Part shown: positions 1-5,300 of the stretch, in pieces | How positions within the stretch are numbered: the stretch's first letter is position 1 | Layout: each line of letters begins with the position of its first letter | Source: Limisphaerales bacterium | GTDB taxonomy: Bacteria; Verrucomicrobiota; Verrucomicrobiia; Limisphaerales; UBA11358 | NCBI GenBank assembly: GCA_027451565.1 | Contig: DAIDJC010000166.1 | Span: forward strand, 1-7,527 | Direction of reading: 5' to 3' | Length of the DNA stretch: 7,527 nt | Position numbers and translations under genes: made by a program | The notes under the pieces: model-generated | Databases searched by the model: none | The model's input: only the letters and a program-made list of their open reading frames with translations | Told to the model about the DNA's origin: nothing

Positions 1-1
1 C

Positions 2-136
2 TCCGGCTGGAAAATCACGATTGACCGAGGCTTGGACATTTTCCAGAAATACGAATCCGGCCCCTTTTCATTGGAGCAGGCCATCCAGGAAGCCCGCCTG
101 ACGCGCGGCGCCGAGATCACTTATCTGAAATTGTGA
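2..136 (+). CDS. 3' end of a gene with an MIT_C-like C-terminus (partial)
   Basis: Only the last 44 codons and the TGA stop (134-136) are inside the window; the reading frame is open from base 2. The visible protein end reads SGWKITIDRGLDIFQKYE, then FSLEQAIQEARLTRGAEITYLKL. The pattern GW-x-I-x-x-x-RGLD-x-F-x-K followed by an aromatic/Ser-Leu stretch and a final short beta strand resembles the end of the MIT_C domain (the phospholipase-D-like domain of human MITD1, which also occurs in bacterial proteins of poorly known role). This is recognition by eye from a short piece. The function of the whole protein cannot be told, because everything upstream is missing. The ORF itself is well supported by its intact frame and stop. 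The gene is followed without any gap by an IS66 relic, so its terminus may have been set by that insertion or deletion. Confidence 0.5.
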   Translation, partial: SGWKITIDRGLDIFQKYESGPFSLEQAIQEARLTRGAEITYLKL

Positions 137-152
137 ATGAATTTTTCACACA

Positions 153-367
153 ATCCGGTTCATCTTGGCCATCCCGACGCCGGTTGGCGCAGTGCGGTGA
201 TCTACACCATCATTCAAAGTGGCCGCCGCCGCGGCCTCAATCCACAGGAATACCTGACCGATATTCTGGGTTGCTTGCCCGCCATGAAAAACCACGAAAT
301 CAAAGACGTGCTGCCCAGCCGATGGAAGCCCAGGCGCTCCCTCGCCGCTTCCCCAGCTACCCCGTAG
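153..367 (+). pseudogene. IS66-family transposase (TnpC), C-terminal remnant
   Basis: Translation from about 164 gives GHPDAGWRSAVIYTIIQS, then GLNPQEYLTDIL, LPAMKNHEIKDVLPSRWKP and a stop at 365-367. This is the IS66_C tail of IS66-type DDE transposases, which catalyse cut-and-paste movement of the element. Only about 65 residues survive of a protein that is normally around 500 residues. The catalytic domain, zinc-binding region and TnpA/TnpB partners are absent. The segment just before the homology is also damaged: the TTCATC that would encode the expected Phe-Ile before Gly-His-Pro lies in another frame (around 158-164), so an indel is likely. An ATG at 137 opens this frame but has no support as a true start. 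The relic cannot encode an active transposase. Confidence 0.85.
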
Positions 368-383
368 CTCGCTTAACGCTTAC
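360..383 (+). repeat. IS66 right terminal inverted repeat
   Basis: The sequence ends in CGCTTAACGCTTAC at 370-383. Read inward from the tip this is GTAAGCGTTAAGCGAGC, matching the GTAAGCG tip typical of IS66-family ends. It sits 16 bp beyond the tnpC stop, which is the expected layout. IS66 elements usually make 8-bp target duplications, so bases 384-391 (AATTAAAC) would be the flanking copy. The other end of the element is not in the window, so this cannot be tested here. Confidence 0.7.
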
Positions 384-406
384 AATTAAACAGGCTGCAT
401 TACTTT

Positions 407-637
407 TTACTCGTTTTTCGAAGAGAATATACTTTTCATTCGTTTTAAAATTCCAAATTCCCGAAGAATAAAAATCCCAGCAATGCTACCCAACAAATCA
501 GAAATTCCTTTAATAGTTTTGTAATCTAATTTAACCCATGTAACAACAGTTAAACAGATCACGACAAGTAAACCGCTAAAAATTACGAAAAATTGCCAAC
601 CGCCAATGGCCCAGAACCGATTGTTTGACGACTTCAT
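407..637 (-). CDS. Small two-helix membrane protein, candidate RHS-tip immunity protein
   Basis: Starting at the ATG at 635-637, this encodes 76 residues. There are two hydrophobic segments: FFVIFSGLLVVICLTVVTWV at about residues 15-34, and a second around residues 45-61 (ISDLLGSIAGIFIL). A short basic tail (KRMKSIFSSKN) follows. An upstream ATG at 682 would lengthen it by 15 residues but would overlap the RHS gene. The 637 start is preferred because AAAGGCG lies 9 bases before it, right at the RHS stop. It is the next gene after the RHS tip on the same strand with a 14-bp gap, which is the usual place for a cognate immunity gene. GC content is near 32% over 481-600, far below its neighbours. 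No family is recognised. The immunity role is inferred from position, size and topology alone, and a stray membrane ORF is the alternative. Confidence 0.55.
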   Translation of the reverse strand: MKSSNNRFWAIGGWQFFVIFSGLLVVICLTVVTWVKLDYKTIKGISDLLGSIAGIFILREFGILKRMKSIFSSKNE

Positions 638-651
638 AGAGTAAATCGCCT

Positions 652-1455
652 TTAATTGCCGCAAGGGCAGCTGTTCATGCAATCCGCCATAGATTTAAAA
701 TCGTTTAAACTGGAAAGGAGAAAATCACCTATGCCTACTGCAATCGCTGTGCCGCCACTTCCCGCAGCAATCCCCCCCGCTTCAATGCCATCAAGAATCA
801 ACGCCCCCTGCCCTGTTGCAAGACAACAGGCTTTACAACCGGACGAACTAAGGTGCGAACACGCAAAATTCTGCAGCGTGTTTAATATTTGTCCCAACAA
901 CAGTCCATTTCTGTCGTAATAATCGTCAGGATTGTTTTCAACAAACTCGTATAAATCAGGGCCGTCTATAGTTTCAACTTTTTCTCGAAGCCTCATATTT
1001 TGCCAGATACGGGCGCCTCTCAACATCTTAAATCCACGTTCACTAAATGGGTCTCTATTTGGCCACCTCTGCAAATTCGGATCATAAAACCGGTAAAGAT
1101 AATAGTACAACCCCGAATTTGAATCCCATTCCTTGCTGGAAAAACGATACCGGTTTGCCGAGGCCAGATAACCGCTTTGCGCCAACATGTTTCCAAACGG
1201 ATCATACAGGTATTTGGCGCAAACGTTCTGGTTCGCATCCAGCAGGCAGGTCACGTTCCCATTCCCATCCGCATGATAAAACACGCTGCCATTCCCATCC
1301 GTCCGCGCCAACAACCCACCAATCCCGCCCGCACCTTGAAGAGAACGAGATGGATTAGGGCCTCGCCACTCGGCACAAGGCTCATGGTTCTGCGAATCAA
1401 TTGGGCATAGATTCGGCACGGCCCCATCTTCACCCTGATTCGGTCGTTTTGCCAT
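652..1455 (-). CDS. RHS repeat-associated core protein, 5'-truncated (orphan RHS tip)
   Basis: The 267-residue product carries the RHS core (TIGR03696-type). Visible are LQGAGGIGGLLARTD (residues 39-53), YHADGNGNVTCLLDANQNV (60-78), YLYDPFGN (82-89), NRYRFSSKEWDSNSGLYYYL then YRFYDPNLQRWPNRDPF (101-137), and DLYEFVENNPDDYYDRNGL (167-185). Full RHS proteins have many YD repeats and over 1,000 residues that build a cocoon around a C-terminal toxin. All of that is missing here, and an in-frame TAG sits three codons before the ATG. Residues 186-267 after DRNGL are the variable tip. They contain seven cysteines (C199, C207, C210, C211, C259, C263, C265) around a glycine/alanine-rich hydrophobic stretch (218-248). 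The tip matches no toxin family I know. The usual DPxGL junction is DRNGL here. It is probably an orphan tip cassette or a decaying fragment rather than a deployable toxin. Confidence 0.8.
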   Translation of the reverse strand: MAKRPNQGEDGAVPNLCPIDSQNHEPCAEWRGPNPSRSLQGAGGIGGLLARTDGNGSVFYHADGNGNVTCLLDANQNVCAKYLYDPFGNMLAQSGYLASANRYRFSSKEWDSNSGLYYYLYRFYDPNLQRWPNRDPFSERGFKMLRGARIWQNMRLREKVETIDGPDLYEFVENNPDDYYDRNGLLLGQILNTLQNFACSHLSSSGCKACCLATGQGALILDGIEAGGIAAGSGGTAIAVGIGDFLLSSLNDFKSMADCMNSCPCGN

Positions 1456-1598
1456 CTTTTTCTAAAAAATACCCGTGAAATGACGCCCCGGATGAAGCAT
1501 CCGTCGAAAAAAACGGCCAACGATCGCCGAGTGCGACACCCGGCCTCCAACCTGGACGCTTCAAGGTCAATAAACACCTGTAGATGCCTCACAACCAT
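1251..1598 (-). other. Short uncharacterised frame upstream of the RHS fragment (doubtful gene)
   Basis: An open frame of 115 codons overlaps the 5' part of the RHS fragment in another frame. Its first 50 residues, which lie outside the RHS gene, are hydrophobic/basic (for example VFIDLEASRLEAGCRTRRSL). No domain is recognisable, and the second half is clearly the out-of-frame reading of RHS sequence. It is listed only so that this stretch is not left unexplained. It may be part of a dispersed repeat or of a lost gene. A real protein is unlikely. Confidence 0.15.
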
Positions 1599-1673
1599 TG
1601 GTCAATACGCGTATTGAAATGCGCCGGAAAAGGACCTAACCGGACGTATAGCCATGGATGCGCTATCCTGTAG

Positions 1674-1693
1674 GCCGGGTGTCCCCACGCGGC
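1674..1693. repeat. Short GC-rich hairpin, REP-like
   Basis: GCCGGGTG (1674-1681) and CACGCGGC (1686-1693) form an 8-bp stem with one mismatch around a TCCC loop. The left arm lies inside AGGCCGGGTGTC (1672-1683), which is the exact reverse complement of GACACCCGGCCT at 1535-1546. Short GC-rich hairpins of this sort often belong to dispersed REP-like families, but copy number cannot be judged from one window. No T run follows, so it is not a standard intrinsic terminator. Confidence 0.35.
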
Positions 1694-1804
1694 GTTCGTT
1701 AATCTATCTATTCTAATCTTAACCCATTTCACGCCCACATCGCAGCCGCCAATTCCAAACCCAAGAACCAACCCAGCGTCTTTTGTCAGTTCTCGATCCT
1801 CCAT

Positions 1805-1903
1805 TTTGGCATCCTGTCCATCCTGTTCATCCTGTCTCAATTTCCTGCTGGTATCGCCATTGAGGTATTGGACAGGATAAACAGGATTTACAGGACAAAA
1901 TCC
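1805..1903. repeat. Inverted repeat of 9-bp ATCCTGT units
   Basis: The left arm (1805-1836) contains ATCCTGTCC, ATCCTGTTC and ATCCTGTC in tandem. The right arm (1871-1903) contains GACAGGATA, AACAGGATT and TACAGGAC, which are the same units in reverse complement. CTCAAT (1836-1841) and ATTGAG (1859-1864) add another 6 bp of pairing nearer the loop. The transcript of either strand could fold into a long imperfect hairpin. Repeats of the form ATCCTGTNAATCCTGT are scattered through many environmental bacterial genomes. Their role is not established, and the pairing here is by eye. Confidence 0.7.
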
Positions 1904-2025
1904 TTTGGCAACGGTTTGGGGCGATACTTGGGCAATACTGCGGCAATACGTCCGTGTCTTGTGTTTGAATTCGAGCCGCCCCGCTCCGAAATCCAGAAGC
2001 AGTCCCATCTCGATGCCGGTGGCCG

Positions 2026-2269
2026 TAAAAACCTGTCTGAAAAGTGGGAAGGGTGCTGTTTTCCTGGCCAAGCCGGTCTGGCGTTGTTATTCCCCGGTCA
2101 CGGACTTTTGTGAGGTATGCCCCCTCGTCGCGCCCTGTCATACGGCCCTTGAGGCGTTGACACCACTTCTCCGAATTTTAAACCAGTCCCCAAGCTTGGC
2201 GCTCGCCCCCCCGGCTGAACCCGACATCCATTGCCGTCGCAACTGCGATCATTTTCAGACAGGCTTTTA
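2026..2269. repeat. 244-bp segment bounded by 18-bp inverted repeats, MITE-like
   Basis: TAAAAACCTGTCTGAAAA at 2026-2043 is matched, as reverse complement, by TTTTCAGACAGGCTTTTA at 2252-2269; 17 of 18 positions agree. The segment begins and ends with TA, as is common for small non-autonomous elements mobilised by IS630/Tc1-type transposases. It contains no gene. The right edge falls exactly on the TAA stop of the NusG-like gene (2267-2269). Whether this is a real mobile element, a relic, or an inverted repeat serving transcription termination cannot be settled without finding other copies. Confidence 0.45.
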
Positions 2270-2815
2270 AACTCCTCTTGCCGGGACGTCTGGAAGAATT
2301 TGATTCATGTTAAGTTCGACCATGGTTTGACGGCCAAGAAAATCGAGGAGCACAGCCACCCGTTGACGGGCGGGGACGATGCGAGTGACGACGGCTCTAA
2401 GGCCTTGAAATGCGCCGGAGGCGATTTCCACCGGATCCCCGGGACGAAGGTCATGCTGGATGACATGCACTTCCCCGGGGCCCATGAGAGCCTGGATTTC
2501 TTTAATGACATGATCTGGCAGGGTGGGCCAGTTTGGGCCGAAATGAACCACGCCGACCACGCCCTGGGAGGCTTGGATGCGGCGCAAGGCGAGGTGAGGT
2601 TGAAAGCGGGCAAAAAGGTAGGAAGTGAACAAAGCCTCGGTCACCCAGGCCAAACCCCGTCGCGTGGACCGCTGGAACCTGACACGCGGCAGAAACACCT
2701 CGATGTCCCCCTGCTGGCGAAGTCCGGCAGCGGCAATGTGTTCATGCCGTGGCCGGGTTCGCACGCAAAACCATGTGAATTCGAATCCCGACTCAGGCGA
2801 CGCCTGGGTATTCAT
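2267..2815 (-). CDS. RfaH-like NusG-family transcription antitermination factor
   Basis: The product has 182 residues with the two-domain NusG plan. An NGN domain spans about 12-110 (FTWFCVRTRPRHEHIAAAGL, then EALFTSYLFARF at 61-71 and ASQGVVGVVHFG at 82-93). A KOW domain spans about 123-175 (RPGDPVEIASGAFQGLRAVV, and a hydrophobic strand near 153-160). The spacing and wording follow E. coli RfaH (LFPNYLF, RGVSHFVRFG, PGDKVIITEGAFEG) better than housekeeping NusG. Such paralogues bind RNA polymerase and suppress pausing and Rho-dependent termination in long surface-polysaccharide operons. The start at 2815 is supported by GGGAGGT about 9 bases upstream. It lies 73 bp after the export lipoprotein gene on the same strand, hence probably in one operon. 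It is last in the run, whereas RfaH-type regulators such as UpxY and LoaP are usually at the head. Its targets are inferred, not shown. Confidence 0.88.
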   Translation of the reverse strand: MNTQASPESGFEFTWFCVRTRPRHEHIAAAGLRQQGDIEVFLPRVRFQRSTRRGLAWVTEALFTSYLFARFQPHLALRRIQASQGVVGVVHFGPNWPTLPDHVIKEIQALMGPGEVHVIQHDLRPGDPVEIASGAFQGLRAVVTRIVPARQRVAVLLDFLGRQTMVELNMNQILPDVPARGV

Positions 2816-2888
2816 GTTTCTTCAACCTCCCGGAGTGGTGCATGCCCAAACCAGCCGGCATGCGCCACAAACCCGGCGCCCAGCCGGA

Positions 2889-3629
2889 TCAATAGTTGAA
2901 AATTTTCTCAGGCACCCTGACGATGTCAAAAGGTTTCAGGTAAAACACCGTGGAATCCTTGCCATCCAAAATGCGCCGGACATTGATGTGATAAACCTTT
3001 TGTTTCTGGTCAACCACCCGCAACACGAGCACGTCAGAGAGATTGGCCTCCAAGGGTATGGACCCGCCAGCCTCCATGATGGCTTCGAGCACGGTCATGG
3101 GATGTTCCAGCACGATTTTGCCGGGGCGATTCACGGTTCCCGTGACATAAACTGCTGAAACGGGGGTGACAACGGTGACCGTGATGGGGTCATCCTTGGC
3201 CAGGGACTGGTAGCTGCGGGTGAGTTCGTCCTGAAGCTGGAGCACAGTTTTATTGACCGCCTTCACTTCCCCCGCTCCCTGAAGGTTTAGCGTGCCATCC
3301 AGGCTGATTTTTTGGATGGTGTTGAAGTTGGTGGAGTAACGGAACATGATGCTCACCACATCACCCTCCTGGAGCAGGTTGGTGGAATAGCCGTAGCTGG
3401 AACTGTCTGACCCTGCAGAGGCGGTGGACGGGTTGTTGGCCTGGGCGGCCAGCGCCATGTCAAATGACTGGGAGGCGGACTCGCAACCAGCCAGCAGTGC
3501 TGCCAGCCCGACGCCCGCCATGGCCAGCAAAAGAATCACTGGAAAACGCGCTGAAACTCCGGATTCCGAGGGGATTGACTTTGACCGGGCGGAAATAAAA
3601 TCCCCCACGCAACTGATTAATTTTTTCAT
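2889..3629 (-). CDS. Wza-like polysaccharide export lipoprotein (Poly_export + SLBB)
   Basis: The 246-residue product has a hydrophobic stretch at about 30-48 ending in the lipobox LLAGC with C49 as the lipid-bearing cysteine. A Ser/Ala/Asn-rich linker follows (50-84). Next comes a Poly_export domain at about 85-155 (LLQEGDVVSIMF, ISLDGTLNLQGAGEVKAVNKT), then one SLBB domain at about 157-240 (VYVTGTVNRPGKIVLEHPMTVLEAI across 160-184, LKPFDIVRVPEKIF at the end). The family forms the periplasmic/outer-membrane channel through which capsule or exopolysaccharide leaves the cell. Length is well below E. coli Wza (about 380): only one SLBB unit is present and the C-terminal amphipathic pore helix seems absent, so the neighbouring barrel may supply the outer-membrane pore. 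The stretch before the lipobox is unusually long, but no better start with a ribosome site was found. Confidence 0.88.
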   Translation of the reverse strand: MKKLISCVGDFISARSKSIPSESGVSARFPVILLLAMAGVGLAALLAGCESASQSFDMALAAQANNPSTASAGSDSSSYGYSTNLLQEGDVVSIMFRYSTNFNTIQKISLDGTLNLQGAGEVKAVNKTVLQLQDELTRSYQSLAKDDPITVTVVTPVSAVYVTGTVNRPGKIVLEHPMTVLEAIMEAGGSIPLEANLSDVLVLRVVDQKQKVYHINVRRILDGKDSTVFYLKPFDIVRVPEKIFNY

Positions 3630-3773
3630 AATTTTAATGATGAAACATTCAACCGCCGGATCCAGGCAGGGTTCAGGCCCATGATCCCGGCACCCACATG
3701 GCGCCCCAGACTAGCAACCTGCCGTCCGGTTGACACCAAGATTCGCATGGCTGCAATCTTCATGCCACACAAC

Positions 3774-5300
3774 CTAAAATTGGTATTGAATTTGCAGCGT
3801 CACCATGTCATCCGCATATCGGTTGATGACAATGTTGGATTCCCGGGTCCAATGAGAAAAAACCAGGCTGGAGTTCAAATGATGGGTCATTTGATAATAC
3901 ACCCCGGGACTGAAACCATAGCGGGAGTAATGCTCGGTCACATCCGATGCGGCAATAAAATAAGGTGGAACAAAGACCAACACCTGAAACGGCTGCTGGC
4001 CGGTTTGGTAATCCGCGCTGGCAAAAAAATTCAGCCAGGGATTGGGATACCACCTCAGGGTATAACCCAGGTCCAGTTCCTCGTCATAAATGGCGCCTTG
4101 GTTGAATCCCAAATTCACCGAGCGGGCCACGGTCACTTCCTCGGTCCAGAATTGGTTGATTTTATGCACCAAGTCCAGATTGATGTAATAGGCGGTGAGG
4201 CTGCTTGCGGGCTGACCGCCGTTCGGGGATGCGGCAAATTGGTAAAAAGTGGGGCCGGCGTGAAGACTCACATTAATGGCCGGGTCCACCTGCCACTGCA
4301 CATAAGGCCCCGCGCTGTAACTGGTCGTGTCTGTCTGTGGCGGATGGGTGAAGTGGGTGAAGCTGGCGCTGGCTTCGAATCCCGCCTGCGTGCTGCTCGC
4401 AAAACGCCACCCCGCCCTGCCGAAATAGTAATCAGCGGCGTTGTTCAGGTAATTGTACTCGGAAGATGTGGAAAAATAATTGTCATAGCTGTAGTCGCCC
4501 TCAAAAAGCCAGTGCCCCGGCTCCCATTGCACCCGTATTCCCGCATTGTTTTGGACAATCGGTATGCCGCTGATATTGCTCACGGACGGCACCGCAATAT
4601 CATTTCGAGTGTAGTTGAACTGGTCAAAAAAGGTGAAGTACCAATCATCCAGATTCAATGTCCACGTCAAGGCGGACCCGGGTGTGATTTGCAGGTAATC
4701 ATGGTCCGGGTGCTGCAAATAAAAGTTGTACCCCACCTGGGAGCTGAGTTGCACCACGGATTTTCCCGTTTCCTGCCAGAGCGCCTGCAGGTTCAATCCC
4801 GTGCCCAGGATGAAGTCGGATTCCGTATTGCTGTTGGCCAGGTTGATGTTGTTGTCTGAAGTGACCGAGGAATAAGCTCCCACGTTCAACCCGAGGGGCC
4901 CCCAGTGCGGCTGCAGCGCTGGCAGGTTCACCACCGGGTTGGTTTCGGTTTGGGAACTGGTCTGCTGTGCCACCACCGCGTCCAGCGAAAGCGCGCTTTG
5001 AAAGGCTTGCTGGGCGCTTGCTGACCTGGGAAAAAGCCAGCATAAAAAACCTGCTGCGCACATCCACCTGCATCTGGAAAAACCCGCCGCCTTCAGGCCC
5101 CAACCATGACCGAGGCCATGTTCACGGGGGGATTGGGAAAGAATACGGCTCATGATGGAAGGCAACCACGGGCCCAAATCAGCCCCAAATCGAACCTGTG
5201 AACGTCGCGCCTTCATGGTTTTGCCAGGCGCCTTCATGCACGGAAACGAATCCAAACGCAAGAAAACTCGCGAATTCCAGAAGGAAAAAACACCGCGCAC
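3774..5300 (-). CDS. Outer-membrane beta-barrel protein (BBP2-like) of the polysaccharide locus
   Basis: The frame encodes 508 residues from a GTG at 5300. A signal peptide is visible inside it: a hydrophobic core CAAGFLCWLF (81-90) and cleavage site SASA-QQ (93-98). From about residue 130 the protein is a long series of alternating aromatic/hydrophobic strands (for example YSSVTSDNNINLANSNTESD, WYFTFFDQFNYTRND, LGYTLRWYPNPWLNFFASAD) and ends in QIQYQF. A C-terminal phenylalanine is the usual signal for BAM-mediated insertion. The opening SDNNINL...SD pattern is typical of BBP2_2 porin-like proteins next to exopolysaccharide genes, where they are thought to help polymer pass the outer membrane. 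The true start is unclear: the GTG at 5300 has AAGGGGA 8 bases upstream, but would give an 80-residue leader before the signal core. ATGs at 5216, 5153 and 5063 are alternatives. Confidence 0.8.
   Translation of the reverse strand: MRGVFSFWNSRVFLRLDSFPCMKAPGKTMKARRSQVRFGADLGPWLPSIMSRILSQSPREHGLGHGWGLKAAGFSRCRWMCAAGFLCWLFPRSASAQQAFQSALSLDAVVAQQTSSQTETNPVVNLPALQPHWGPLGLNVGAYSSVTSDNNINLANSNTESDFILGTGLNLQALWQETGKSVVQLSSQVGYNFYLQHPDHDYLQITPGSALTWTLNLDDWYFTFFDQFNYTRNDIAVPSVSNISGIPIVQNNAGIRVQWEPGHWLFEGDYSYDNYFSTSSEYNYLNNAADYYFGRAGWRFASSTQAGFEASASFTHFTHPPQTDTTSYSAGPYVQWQVDPAINVSLHAGPTFYQFAASPNGGQPASSLTAYYINLDLVHKINQFWTEEVTVARSVNLGFNQGAIYDEELDLGYTLRWYPNPWLNFFASADYQTGQQPFQVLVFVPPYFIAASDVTEHYSRYGFSPGVYYQMTHHLNSSLVFSHWTRESNIVINRYADDMVTLQIQYQF

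Larger units (their letters stand above)
153..383 (+). mobile_element. 5'-truncated IS66-family element
   Basis: The tnpC tail and the right terminal repeat together define the last roughly 230 bp of an IS66 element. The left side has been lost: the MIT_C-like gene ends at 136, only a few bases before recognisable IS66 sequence. A deletion running from inside tnpC outward, or a recombination between element copies, would explain the junction. The element is not autonomous. Confidence 0.75.
1456..2266. other. Gene-poor intergenic region rich in repeats
   Basis: About 810 bp between the RHS fragment and the NusG-like gene contain no frame with a recognisable product. Frames of 104-160 codons on the - strand translate the ATCCTGT repeats into low-complexity strings and have no family match that I can see. 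What the region does hold is repeats: an inverted 12-bp pair (1535-1546 and 1672-1683), a local hairpin at 1674-1693, a long 9-bp-unit inverted repeat (1805-1903), and an 18-bp inverted repeat bounding 2026-2269. No tRNA, CRISPR array or convincing intrinsic terminator (stem plus U run) was seen. Confidence 0.6.

Noticed and set aside
132..150. TGTGAA...TTCACA hairpin at the end of the first gene as a terminator
   Set aside because: The stem is only 6 bp and AT-rich, overlaps the stop codon and lacks a following T run.
133..471. A 112-codon + strand frame across the IS66 relic
   Set aside because: It reads the IS66 tail out of frame and runs past the element end into AT-rich DNA; the IS66_C homology is in the neighbouring frame.
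1589..2141. Two - strand frames of 160 and 104 codons in the repeat-rich gap
   Set aside because: They translate the ATCCTGT repeats into low-complexity strings (DEQDGQD and the like), overlap each other, and show no recognisable domain.
2231..3158. Two + strand frames opposite the NusG-like and export genes
   Set aside because: Both are shadows of the convincing - strand genes and have no family resemblance.
4191..4206. GGCGGTGAGG, resembling the RfaH ops element GGCGGTAG
   Set aside because: It differs in key bases, is inside the barrel coding sequence and lies on the non-transcribed orientation, so it is most likely chance.
3681..4859. A 392-codon + strand frame opposite the barrel gene
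   Set aside because: It is antisense to a protein with clear barrel strands, signal peptide and terminal Phe; its own translation has no domain or signal.
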